Shown: piece after piece, positions 32,783-41,073 of the stretch
How positions within the stretch are numbered: position 1 is the first letter of the stretch
Layout: every line of letters starts with the position of its first letter
NCBI RefSeq assembly: GCF_900120165.1
Contig: NZ_LT635475.1
Coordinates: 868,001 to 932,000 of the forward strand
Length of the DNA: 64,000 nt
Direction: 5' to 3'
From: Ezakiella massiliensis
GTDB lineage: Bacteria > Bacillota > Clostridia > Tissierellales > Peptoniphilaceae
Notes under the pieces: generated by a model
Database searches by the model: none
The model's input: only the letters and a program-made list of their open reading frames with translations
Told to the model about the DNA's origin: nothing
Made by a program: the position numbers and the translations under genes

Positions 32783-33337
32783 ATGGACTACACTAAAGAC
32801 TACAAAAAGAAGAAAGTAGAAGAATATCTAAACTCAAAACTATCACTTAGAAAATTCACAAAGATAAACAACATCCCCAAAACAACCCTTCAAGGCTGGA
32901 TCCAAACACACAACGAATACGGACCAGATGCCTTTATGGACTCAAGCAAAAGAAACACCTTAACTTTACAAGAAAGACATAATCTAGTAGAATTGTACCT
33001 AAGGAAGGGAGATGCCCTAACAAAGTTTGCTAAGAGCCATGGCATACCAGCCATGACATTTTCAAGCTGGGTATACAAATACTACCAAAGGCTCCTTCCT
33101 GAGTATATACGAAGGGAAGGCCAAGAATTGAGTAAAGATAAAAACCTTAAGAAAAGCAAATATTCAAACATAGATGACAAGAACGAATTCATAAAAAAAT
33201 TAGAAGAAAAAGATGAGAAGCTACTAAGACTTGAAATAGAAAACGCATATTTAAAAGAGTTGAGGAGGATTCGACTTCAAGAAAAAACGAAGAAAAAACA
33301 AGGATTGCCGAAGACCTCCGAAGACAATACCCACTAA
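32783..33337 (+). CDS. IS3-family transposase OrfA
   Basis: 184 residues from ATG 32783 (MDYTKDYKKKKVEEYLNSKL), preceded by AGGAGGAGAAC. Two helix-turn-helix segments (about 15-40, LSLRKFTKINNIPKTTLQGW, and 65-95, DALTKFAKSHGIPAMTFSSW) recognise the element ends; the C-terminal part from about 120 is a heptad-rich coiled coil for multimerisation. The reading frame upstream of this ATG belongs to the IS left end and host repeat, so it is not used. The A-rich tract near 33281-33298 may allow frameshifting into orfB. Confidence 0.85.
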   Translation: MDYTKDYKKKKVEEYLNSKLSLRKFTKINNIPKTTLQGWIQTHNEYGPDAFMDSSKRNTLTLQERHNLVELYLRKGDALTKFAKSHGIPAMTFSSWVYKYYQRLLPEYIRREGQELSKDKNLKKSKYSNIDDKNEFIKKLEEKDEKLLRLEIENAYLKELRRIRLQEKTKKKQGLPKTSEDNTH

Positions 33338-33396
33338 AGACAATTCTTGAAGTAATAGGACTAGCTAGATCCACCTTCTACCACAATCTAGACAGA

Positions 33397-34167
33397 ATGA
33401 GAGAGCCTGACAAAGACTCAGAACTAAAACTTAAAATGCTAGAAATAAGAGAAGCTCATCCAAACTATGGACTAAGAAGAATACACGCAGTATTAAAGAT
33501 GGATGAAGAAATAAACATAAAAAAAGTCCATAGACTATACAAAGAACTGGGCATGCAAATAAAAACCAAGAAAACCAGAAAACCATACACATTCCTAGGA
33601 AGCCTAAAAGACATACCAAACAGAATAAAAAGAAGATTTGACTCCACAATGCCAAATCTAAAACTCTTTACAGACACAACCTATGTAAAAATATATAAAG
33701 ACAAAGAAAACTATACATGGGCCTACCTAAACGCCTTCATAGATGGATTTGACAGGAAAATAATCTCATACAACGTAGTAGACAACATGAGAAAAGAACC
33801 CTTCATAGATCTAGCAAAAGAAACCATAAGAAAAACCAATAATGCAGAATACAGAAGAACATTTCATTCAGACCAAGGCATCATATACTTCAGTAAAGAA
33901 TACCAAGACCTACTAAAAGAAAATAATATCTACCAAAGCATGTCAAGAAAAGGCAACTGCCTAGACAACTCAGTCATAGAAAGCTTCTGGTCAGTAATTA
34001 AAAGAGAAAAACTAAGTAAAACAAAATTCAAAAGCCTAGAGCAGTTACAAAAGGCAGTAGATGAATTTGTGGAATACTACAACAACACAAGAATAAAAGA
34101 AAAGAACAACTACCTAAGCCCCAATGAAAAAAGGGCCAAGTATTACGAAGAAAAAGAAAGAGCATAA
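33397..34167 (+). CDS. IS3-family transposase OrfB (DDE integrase)
   Basis: 256 residues from the first ATG, but the -1 frame is open well upstream into the orfA end (RIAEDLRRQYPLKTILEVIG), so the active protein is probably an OrfAB frameshift fusion. The rve-type catalytic core shows the first D in FTDTTYV (about 88-94), the second in FHSDQG (about 151-156) and the E in DNSVIESFWSVIKRE (about 188-202). The HTH_21 region NYGLRRIHAVLKMDEEINIK is at about 22-41. It appears intact. Confidence 0.9.
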   Translation: MREPDKDSELKLKMLEIREAHPNYGLRRIHAVLKMDEEINIKKVHRLYKELGMQIKTKKTRKPYTFLGSLKDIPNRIKRRFDSTMPNLKLFTDTTYVKIYKDKENYTWAYLNAFIDGFDRKIISYNVVDNMRKEPFIDLAKETIRKTNNAEYRRTFHSDQGIIYFSKEYQDLLKENNIYQSMSRKGNCLDNSVIESFWSVIKREKLSKTKFKSLEQLQKAVDEFVEYYNNTRIKEKNNYLSPNEKRAKYYEEKERA

Positions 34168-34189
34168 AGAAGCTTTCTTGCCAAATTTT

Positions 34190-34264
34190 AAATTTTTGAA
34201 TAAGCTTTATGTCAAGGGCTATGCAAGTTGCTTCGCAACCCTTGACAATCGCATTCAAAAATTT
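34190..34264. other. Nested hairpin in the IS 3' end
   Basis: Outer arms AAATTTTTGAAT (34190-34201) and ATTCAAAAATTT (34253-34264); inner arms TGTCAAGGG (34210-34218) and CCCTTGACA (34239-34247). Both perfect. Likely stops transcription across the IS border. Confidence 0.7.
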
Positions 34265-34331
34265 AGTTAGCAAGTAGAAAGCATTCTTTTAGATGAACAA
34301 ATTATTTGTCCAACTTTTTGGGAACACCCCA

Positions 34332-34375
34332 GTCCGAAATAAATCGGACGCTACCTACGTGCTGAAAAGCACACA
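34332..34375 (-). repeat. H1 hairpin with following small hairpin
   Basis: GTCCGA-AATAAA-TCGGAC (34332-34349), CTAC 34351-34354, then GTGCT-GAAA-AGCAC. The flank resembles those beside the RAYT gene. Confidence 0.8.
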
Positions 34376-34443
34376 TTAAGCAAAATATATTTTGCCATTA
34401 TACATTTTATATTGCACAAATTTTTATAAAATATTTCCGTTGA

Positions 34444-35754
34444 TTAAATTGTTTTTTCTAATGTAAAAACACATTCAATGTTTAATGTGGCTCTAAAATT
34501 ATCGAATGCCTTCATACTTACCGCCCTGTACGCGTCCATGGTTTGGATATCTTCTACCGCCGTTACCGGATTACATGAAACATAGACAATTCTTTCCACG
34601 CCCGATTCGTTCAGAGTCTCGGCGATTTTTTTGCCCAGGCCGGCCCGGGGTGGGTCGACGATTATAAAGTCTGCCTTGTCTTCGGTTTTGACAAAGTCCT
34701 TGCAATCGGCGAGGATTGGCTGGACATTTGTAATTTTATTTATCTCCAGCATTTCTTTGGCATCCTCCACGTTAGCTGGATTTATTTCCACAGAATAAAC
34801 TTGGTCTGCCATGTCGGAGACGATGGCCCCGATTACTGCGGACCCTGCAAAGAGATCCCAGATGACATGGGCCCCGTAGACTTGAGTTTTTACATAAGCA
34901 TATAATTCTTCGGCTGCACGACTGTTGGTTTGGAAAAACGAAAAGGGTCCGATGGGAAATCTGAGGCCTAAAATCTCTTCGTAGATTTGCCCTTGACCGT
35001 AAATTAAATCGACCTTGTCGGCCACGATTGCATCCGAAGGGCTGTCGTTGGTCGTATGGTAGATGCCAGCAATCTTGTCGAGAAGCTTTGCTGCTTTTAA
35101 TTCTTCGATTAGTCCGTCCACACCCAAACTTGCCTGCGAAGTCGTGACCAAATTTAAAAGATACTTGTCGTCCGCTACGCTGTGCCTGATGACCAAGTGC
35201 CTGTAAAAGCCTTGGCCCCCATACCTATGGTAAAAGGGATGACCAGATTTAACAGCAAAACTTTTCACGGCGAGTTTTATGGCATCCATGTCCTTGGGTA
35301 CCAGCTTGCAATCGGCCGCCTCCACAATGTTGTGGTACTTGCCCCTTTCGTGGAGGCCCAGCTTCATAGGCCCGTCTTTGACTTCATCGCCAAAAGTATA
35401 TTCCATTTTGTTCCTGTAACGGTGGATGGCCTCTGGCGTGTGTAGACCTAAAAACTCGGCAGATATTTGATCTGCCAAGCGTTCTAGTTCCATAATTTTT
35501 ATATTTTTTTCGTCCTCGTAGGTGATATCCCTAAAGCGACAGCCGCCGCACCGGTCTTGGACCTGACAATCCAGGATTTTTTTATAGGGCGAAGAGACGA
35601 CCCCCTCGACTCTTGCCCGGCCCCGTTTGCCAATCGTTAGGTCAACGATTTCTCCGGGCAGGCCGGTTTTTTCCTTATAGGATTTGCCTTCAGAAATAAT
35701 GGTCGTCCGCTTGTTAAATTCAAGGCGGCTGACCTTGCCTATCTGTTTTTCCAT
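34444..35754 (-). CDS. rlmD: 23S rRNA (uracil-5-)-methyltransferase, RlmD/TrmA family
   Basis: 436 residues from ATG 35754 (MEKQIGKVSRLEFNKRTTII), one base after the stop of the preceding gene; a start five codons earlier is possible. An N-terminal TRAM-like domain is followed by the iron-sulfur cysteines in CQVQDRCGGCRF (about 64-75). The methyltransferase core has the SAM-binding segment IWDLFAGSAVIGAIV near 290, the motif FIIVDPPRAGL near 360 and the catalytic cysteine in VYVSCNPVTAVED near 390. It methylates a uridine of 23S rRNA (position 1939 or 747 class) using SAM. Last gene of the proS operon. RlmD and RlmCD cannot be separated by eye. Confidence 0.88.
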   Translation of the reverse strand: MEKQIGKVSRLEFNKRTTIISEGKSYKEKTGLPGEIVDLTIGKRGRARVEGVVSSPYKKILDCQVQDRCGGCRFRDITYEDEKNIKIMELERLADQISAEFLGLHTPEAIHRYRNKMEYTFGDEVKDGPMKLGLHERGKYHNIVEAADCKLVPKDMDAIKLAVKSFAVKSGHPFYHRYGGQGFYRHLVIRHSVADDKYLLNLVTTSQASLGVDGLIEELKAAKLLDKIAGIYHTTNDSPSDAIVADKVDLIYGQGQIYEEILGLRFPIGPFSFFQTNSRAAEELYAYVKTQVYGAHVIWDLFAGSAVIGAIVSDMADQVYSVEINPANVEDAKEMLEINKITNVQPILADCKDFVKTEDKADFIIVDPPRAGLGKKIAETLNESGVERIVYVSCNPVTAVEDIQTMDAYRAVSMKAFDNFRATLNIECVFTLEKTI

Positions 35755-35755
35755 A

Positions 35756-37342
35756 TCAATCACCCACATTTATGCTGGGAGCGAGGACCGATTTAAAAAA
35801 AGTGGCTTGGTCCTTGTCCAGATAGTCATCGATGTCTTCATAGGCGAATTTTTCCTTGAGGAATTCATCGCCCTTTTTAAAATAAACATCCAAGTCATTC
35901 TCGAGAACAAAGCCCACGATTTTTATGTCGGCTTCGTCTTTGAAAGCGGACATGGCAATGAGCTTCTCACGCATGTCGGACTCGGTAAATAAATCCGATA
36001 GTTCAACCTTGGCTGGCAGGGAAATATCAAACATAAAAGTCGGATCGCCCTTGGCAGTTTTCACTGTCACAAACAATATGTCCCCATGAATACTCAATTC
36101 AATTTTGCGATCGTCTTTTATAATTTCATCGATGGCAGAATTTAAAGCCTGATTAGTCCCTGCTGGCAATTTCTTTGCAAATATATAGGGTTTTTGGTCT
36201 TCTATAATATAGGAAAGATGTTCGAGGGGTTTTGGGATGAGGGAGGTCTTGACCAAATTTTTGTCCTTGTCAAAGTAAAGGACTTCATTCATGGTCGAGA
36301 TGATGTAGAAGTTTTCGTCTTTTTTTACATCGATAGTCCCCTCAGCTGTTGGCGCGTCGATTTCCACTCCATTTTTGTCCAGGAAGTAGGCCTGGTCGTC
36401 ACGAATGGCGCAAATGATGCCGCCGTTTGAATCGAAATTATCCGCATTTAAATAAGAATATTTATAATCAGTCAGCCGAGTTCCGTCGGTTTTGAAAAGC
36501 GCAAAGCCGTCCTTGCCACGAGCTGAAAAATAATTTTTGGATAAGAGTCTCACGTCATCAAAATCAGCCGGCACAAGTTCTTTGCCCTTGACCGAGTAGA
36601 TGGCGGACTTGATAGACCCGCCCACCCTTTGGTTGATGACTAGCATATCGTAATTGATGTCGACTATGTCGCCCTTGATATTTGTAAAAATCGCTTCACC
36701 GTCAGCATTCAAAAGATCAACTTGGCCGTCCTTGAGGCCGATTAGATAATCTGAATCGCCAGCCTTGAGGACTTCCTCGTAATCAAGTGGACTCTCCTCG
36801 CCTTTTTTGTCGATTTTAAGAGGAGTCCCGTCCTTGATGGCGACTGCAAAATTTACGCCAAAGGAATAGGCTTCGTCATAAGTTGGCTCGACGATGACTT
36901 CATTTATATTTCTGTAGCCCCACTTGCCCCCGTCCATGTAGGCAAAGATTCCGCTGGCCTCGGCCTTGATATAATCGTAAGTGGCCAGGGCTTTTTGGGC
37001 CTTGAGATCATATAAAATATTTTTGCCGGCCTTGTTTAGAATCGCGCGGTCACCGTTAATATCGGCCACGCTATCGAAGTCTTCGCTCACGAGCGATTGG
37101 CCGGTTTTATTTATAATTTGAATTTGATTTCCCTTGTAGACAACTGCGTAGTCGCCTTCAAAATAGGAAATCACATCATCATAGGCCTGGTCAAAGGCCA
37201 GGTCCATGTTGGCATTGTAAAATTTATAGGAAATCCCGTCTTCGTCCATATCCATAATGGGATAGAGCTTGCCCACTTTGTTGCAGGCGACTAGGCTAAG
37301 AGCCATCAAAATCGCGATGGCAAAAATAAGAGCCTTTTTCAT
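35756..37342 (-). CDS. WG-repeat lipoprotein
   Basis: 528 residues. A signal peptide ends in the lipobox LVAC with Cys at residue 20. The next 320 residues contain repeats of the WG type (for example DYAVVYKGNQIQIINKTGQS, KWGYRNINEVIVEPTYDEAY), which form beta-propeller-like arrays. The last 150 residues resemble the RsiV/DUF3298 C-terminal domain (HGDILFVTVKTAKGDPTF, SLPAKVELSDLFTESDMREK). It is anchored on the cell surface; function unknown. The gene lies directly between gltX (no gap) and rlmD (one base), so it is part of the proS operon, an odd place for a surface protein. Confidence 0.78.
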   Translation of the reverse strand: MKKALIFAIAILMALSLVACNKVGKLYPIMDMDEDGISYKFYNANMDLAFDQAYDDVISYFEGDYAVVYKGNQIQIINKTGQSLVSEDFDSVADINGDRAILNKAGKNILYDLKAQKALATYDYIKAEASGIFAYMDGGKWGYRNINEVIVEPTYDEAYSFGVNFAVAIKDGTPLKIDKKGEESPLDYEEVLKAGDSDYLIGLKDGQVDLLNADGEAIFTNIKGDIVDINYDMLVINQRVGGSIKSAIYSVKGKELVPADFDDVRLLSKNYFSARGKDGFALFKTDGTRLTDYKYSYLNADNFDSNGGIICAIRDDQAYFLDKNGVEIDAPTAEGTIDVKKDENFYIISTMNEVLYFDKDKNLVKTSLIPKPLEHLSYIIEDQKPYIFAKKLPAGTNQALNSAIDEIIKDDRKIELSIHGDILFVTVKTAKGDPTFMFDISLPAKVELSDLFTESDMREKLIAMSAFKDEADIKIVGFVLENDLDVYFKKGDEFLKEKFAYEDIDDYLDKDQATFFKSVLAPSINVGD

Positions 37343-38794
37343 TTATAGGTCAATCCTTCTTAAAATTTCTTCTTTGCCAAGCAGGTATAGGCACTTGTCA
37401 AATTCTGGCCCGTGGACAACGCCTGTCAAAAGGGCACGGGTTGGCATAAATAAGTCCTTGCCCTTGGCCCCAGTTTTTTCTTTGACTTGTTTCATAAAGC
37501 CTTTTGCATATTCTAAAGTCAACTCTTGGCCGTCCAAGAGTTCTTTGATGGCAGACTTGATTGCTGGAACATTTTCGTTTGCCAGCCATTCTTTAGCCTC
37601 TTCTTCCACTTCAAAGTCGCCAGGCATGAGGAGCTTGCATTTTTCTGCAAGGACTTCAAGAGTTTCTGCATTTTCTTTGAAGGCGTCCATCATAATTACA
37701 TAGTGGTCATGATCGTTATCGATTTCCTCTTCGCTGATGCCGAGAGCCTTGACCATGTATGGCTTAGCGAGATCTAATAATTTTTCGCTGTCTGTATTTC
37801 TAATATAGTGGGCGTTGGTCCAATTTAATTTTTCGATATCAAAGATGCCGCCGGTTTTGGAAACGCGAGCAAAGTCGAATTCTTTGATCATTTGATCCAT
37901 GGATAGGATTTCCTCTTCGCCTTCTGGGCTCCAGCCGATAAGTGCCAGGTAGTTTACAAGTGCTTCTGGCAAATAGCCCTTGGCCCTAAAGTCTTCAACG
38001 GCAACGTCGCCTTGGCGTTTGGAAAGTTTCTTGCGGTCCTTGTTTAAAACGGTTGGCAGGTGGACGTAGGTTGGTTTTTCCCAGCCCAGAGCCTCGTACA
38101 AGAAGATGTGTTTTGGTGTGGACGGCAGCCATTCTTCGCCGCGGACAATGTGGGTCACGCCCATGAGGTGGTCGTCAACCACAACTGCCATGTGGTAGGT
38201 TGGGAAGCCGTCGGATTTTAAGAGGACTTGGTCGTCCATGTCATCTGTATTAATGGTAATTTTGCCGCGAACTAGGTCGTCAAAGGAAATGTCAACGTCC
38301 TTGGGGAGTTTCATCCTTACAACATAAGGTTCGCCAGCTTCCACGCGTTTTTTGGCTTCGTCAAGTGGAATTGCCCGGCAAAAGCCATCGTACTTTGGCA
38401 TAAGACCTTTAATTTCTCTGGCCTTACGAACTTCGTCCAAGCGGTCTTTGTCGCAGAAGCAGTAGTAGGCCTTGTCCTTTTCGATTAATTCATCCACATA
38501 TTTTTTGTAGATTTCCAGTCTGTTTGATTGGGTGTAAGGACCGTAGTCGCCGACTTCTTTCAATTCGCCGTCAACAAATTTTGGGCCTTCGTCGTTTTCA
38601 ATGCCCGACCATTTGAGGGCGTCCAAAAGATTTTCAACTGCCCCTTCTACATATCTGGTCCTGTCTGTGTCTTCTATTCTTAAAATAAATTCCCCGCCCA
38701 TCTTTTTGGCATAGAGGTAGTTAAAGAGCGCTGTCCTGAGTCCTCCGATGTGTAGCCAGCCTGTTGGCGATGGTGCAAAGCGTAGTCTAACCAT
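37343..38794 (-). CDS. gltX: Glutamyl-tRNA synthetase
   Basis: 483 residues, class I aminoacyl-tRNA synthetase that charges tRNA-Glu. The HIGH-type motif is SPTGWLHIGGLRTAL (about 9-23), the zinc-type segment YCFCDKDRLDEVRKA is near 107 and the KMSKS equivalent is KLSKRQGDVAV near 250. The C-terminal anticodon-binding domain is complete and length is standard. The ATG overlaps the proS stop as TAATG, so the two are translationally coupled, and the operon is under the T-box before proS. The enzyme may also charge tRNA-Gln if the amidotransferase GatCAB is used, which cannot be seen here. Confidence 0.96.
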   Translation of the reverse strand: MVRLRFAPSPTGWLHIGGLRTALFNYLYAKKMGGEFILRIEDTDRTRYVEGAVENLLDALKWSGIENDEGPKFVDGELKEVGDYGPYTQSNRLEIYKKYVDELIEKDKAYYCFCDKDRLDEVRKAREIKGLMPKYDGFCRAIPLDEAKKRVEAGEPYVVRMKLPKDVDISFDDLVRGKITINTDDMDDQVLLKSDGFPTYHMAVVVDDHLMGVTHIVRGEEWLPSTPKHIFLYEALGWEKPTYVHLPTVLNKDRKKLSKRQGDVAVEDFRAKGYLPEALVNYLALIGWSPEGEEEILSMDQMIKEFDFARVSKTGGIFDIEKLNWTNAHYIRNTDSEKLLDLAKPYMVKALGISEEEIDNDHDHYVIMMDAFKENAETLEVLAEKCKLLMPGDFEVEEEAKEWLANENVPAIKSAIKELLDGQELTLEYAKGFMKQVKEKTGAKGKDLFMPTRALLTGVVHGPEFDKCLYLLGKEEILRRIDL

Positions 38795-40485
38795 TATTTT
38801 ACTTCCTTTCTGATAATTTCAATAGCTTCTTCAGCTGAGATTTCTTGTCTGTCTTTTGGTGTCTTTCTATAGGAAAATTCCACGATGTTTTCGCTGGCGC
38901 GTTTGCCAACTGTAATCCTAAGTGGGATGCCGATCAAATCGCGGTCTGCGAATTTTACTCCGGCCCTGTCCTTCCTATCATCAAGCATTACGTCGCAGAA
39001 TTTATTGAGTTCTGCGTAAATTTTTTCGCCCAGGGCAACTTGTTCTTCGTCGCCTGTGTTTACAATGGTAACGATAGCGTGGAAAGGGGTAACTGACATT
39101 GGCCAGATGATTCCAAATTCGTCGTGGTTTTGTTCGATGATGGCGGTAATTGTTCTGGAAACGCCAACCCCGTATGAGCCCATCCAAATTGGATTTTTCT
39201 TGCCATTTTCGTCCAAGTAATAAGCCCCTTCGGCTTCGGCGTACTTGGTGCCCAGGCCAAAGATTTGTCCGACTTCAACCCCGCGGCGGATCTTCATTGG
39301 CTTGCCGTTTGGACTTATGTCGCCCTCAACAGCTGTGAGTAAATCGCCCCCGTCAATGCCTTCGAAGTCGCGACCATAATTTACGTTCTTGTAGTGGTAG
39401 TCGGTCTTGTTGGCGCCGACTACAAAGTTTTTCATCTGCATAATTCTCTTGTCGCAAATGAATTTTATGTCTGCACCGATTGGGCCACCAAAACCAGCAA
39501 CGCAACCGTGCTTTTCAATTTCTTCGGCTGGGAGCATATCAATATCGTACTCGTTGGCACCGATAAAGTTGACCAGCTTGGTTAAGTTTAATTCTCTATC
39601 GCCAGGGATCATTACAAAGACAGGCTTGCCTGCATTTGATAGGAAAATCATCTTGGCGGTTTTATTTTCGTCAATTCCTAAGAAGTCGGCCACATCTGTT
39701 ATGGTTTTTGTGCCTGGTGTGTGGACTTCTTCCATTTCTAGCATTTGGGAATCGTCCTTTATTTCATAAGAGACCGGGCACTTTTCGATGTTGGCTGCGT
39801 ATGACAAGTCCTCGGTGTAGAGGAGTTCGCCTTCGCCAGTTTCGCTTAGAGCTTGGAATTCAATCGACAGATTGCCGCCCATTTGCCCTGAGTCGGAGTC
39901 AACCTTTACATAGTCCAGGCCAATCTCGGTGAAGATTGCGTCGTAGCAGTCTTCCATATTGTGATAGGATTTAATCATGCCTTCCTTGTCACAGTCGAAG
40001 GAGTAAGCGTCCTTCATCAAAAATTCACGGCTGCGGTTAAGGCCAAAGCGTGGGCGTTTTTCGTCCCTATATTTGACTTGGAATTGGTATAAATTCATTG
40101 GTAATTGCTTGTAGGAATTTAATTCGTCCTTGATTAAGAATGAAAAATATTCTTCGGCTGTTGGCCCTAAGCAAAATTCGCGGTCATTGCGGTCGGTCAA
40201 TTTAAATAATTCTGGGCCGTATTTTGCCCACCTGTTTGAAGCCTCCCAAATTTCTTTTGGTTGGATGACGCTCATGCGGATTTCTTGGCCGCCAAATTCG
40301 TCCATATTTTTTCTAACGATATTTTCCACATTCATAAGTACACGGAGGCCCAGTGGCAGGTAGGAATAAATCCCCGTGCAAGTCCTTCTAATCATGCCGG
40401 CCCTTAGCATGAGCTGGTGGCTGGCAATTTCTGCATCTGCCGGCACTTCTTTTAAGGTCGGCATGTAATATCTTGATAATCTCAT
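38794..40485 (-). CDS. proS: Prolyl-tRNA synthetase, bacterial type
   Basis: 563 residues, class II synthetase. Motif 1 is in PLGLRVLMNVENIVRKNMDE (about 45-64), motif 2 in KYRDEKRPRFGLNRSREFLM (about 134-153) and motif 3 in GSYGVGVSRTITAIIEQ (about 437-453). The insertion editing domain between motifs 2 and 3 (about 225-385) has GADIKFICDK and is full length, so Ala-tRNA-Pro editing is expected. The anticodon domain is at the C-terminus (about 470-563). Ribosome site AAGGAGAATTTT. Expression is controlled by the T-box leader directly upstream. Confidence 0.96.
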   Translation of the reverse strand: MRLSRYYMPTLKEVPADAEIASHQLMLRAGMIRRTCTGIYSYLPLGLRVLMNVENIVRKNMDEFGGQEIRMSVIQPKEIWEASNRWAKYGPELFKLTDRNDREFCLGPTAEEYFSFLIKDELNSYKQLPMNLYQFQVKYRDEKRPRFGLNRSREFLMKDAYSFDCDKEGMIKSYHNMEDCYDAIFTEIGLDYVKVDSDSGQMGGNLSIEFQALSETGEGELLYTEDLSYAANIEKCPVSYEIKDDSQMLEMEEVHTPGTKTITDVADFLGIDENKTAKMIFLSNAGKPVFVMIPGDRELNLTKLVNFIGANEYDIDMLPAEEIEKHGCVAGFGGPIGADIKFICDKRIMQMKNFVVGANKTDYHYKNVNYGRDFEGIDGGDLLTAVEGDISPNGKPMKIRRGVEVGQIFGLGTKYAEAEGAYYLDENGKKNPIWMGSYGVGVSRTITAIIEQNHDEFGIIWPMSVTPFHAIVTIVNTGDEEQVALGEKIYAELNKFCDVMLDDRKDRAGVKFADRDLIGIPLRITVGKRASENIVEFSYRKTPKDRQEISAEEAIEIIRKEVK

Positions 40486-40488
40486 AAA

Positions 40489-40697
40489 ATTCTCCTTTGC
40501 TAAAATTTTCTATAAAAAAAGCCCCATATACATGAGGCGATGTTTCCGCGTTACCACTCAAATTGGTTCTTTGTCGGTCCTTAACGGAACCACCCGCGCT
40601 TGCTTGCGAAAACAAAAGTAGGTTCAGCAAGGCCCTGTCGATTTCTTCCACCATCCGAAATCTCTCTGTAGACAAAGTCCAAGCCTACTGGCTTTCT
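40489..40697 (-). promoter_or_regulatory. T-box leader of proS
   Basis: The antiterminator motif GAGTGGTAACGCGG lies at 40546-40559. The terminator GCCTCATGTATATGGGGC with a T7 run lies at 40514-40538. Upstream are an AGAGA-type bulge (CAGAGAGATTT) and a candidate specifier CCT followed by A (40620-40622, in GAACCTAC), a proline codon agreeing with the downstream gene. Uncharged tRNA-Pro would favour antitermination. Confidence 0.88.
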
Positions 40698-40703
40698 GCT
40701 TTA

Positions 40704-40732
40704 ATTATAGCAAAGAAAAAACCAATAGTCAA
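40704..40732 (-). promoter_or_regulatory. Promoter of the proS operon
   Basis: TTGACT (40727-40732), 17 bases, TATAAT (40704-40709) on the minus strand, immediately before the T-box leader. Confidence 0.85.
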
Positions 40733-40760
40733 CGAGAAAAGGCCGGCTGACAAAGTTTTT

Positions 40761-41060
40761 TTATAATTTAATTAGGGTCTTTGAAACATTAAAATATCCT
40801 AAAAAATAAATTAAAGCCGCTAATGTCAGGACAGTTATTAATATTAAAATATTGCCTCGTTTTTTCCCATAGGACTTGTGAGAGACCTCGGCAAAGTGTG
40901 ATATGAGGACGATGTTAAGGGTGTTAAAAATAATAAATAAATAGCTGTGGGCGAATGATAGTATAAAGCTGGCCGTCATGTAAAAAGTCAGGGTAAAGGT
41001 CAGCCATTCAAAAAACATTGAGGCGTAGATTTTAAATTTATTTTCCATTTGTTTGTCCAT
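40761..41060 (-). CDS. Small hypothetical membrane protein
   Basis: 99 residues from ATG 41060 (MDKQMENKFKIYASMFFEWL), which lies at good distance from GAGGAGG; a start seven codons upstream would put that site inside the gene. Three hydrophobic segments (about 12-35, 37-55, 70-90) with a basic loop (SHKSYGKKRGN) between the second and third. Not recognised. It follows the ADP-ribosylglycohydrolase gene closely and is probably co-transcribed. Confidence 0.6.
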   Translation of the reverse strand: MDKQMENKFKIYASMFFEWLTFTLTFYMTASFILSFAHSYLFIIFNTLNIVLISHFAEVSHKSYGKKRGNILILITVLTLAALIYFLGYFNVSKTLIKL

Positions 41061-41073
41061 AATTTTCCTCCTC

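Larger units (their letters stand above)
32739..34331 (+). mobile_element. IS3-family (IS150-like) insertion sequence
   Basis: Ends TGAGTGTCCTGTTCCCCGAA on the left and, inverted, TGGGGTGTTCCCAAAAAGTT on the right; the shared inner block is TTGGACA. Length 1593 bp. Contains orfA and orfB in -1 relation. The right end abuts an H1 hairpin (34332), but no target duplication is visible. Confidence 0.85.
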
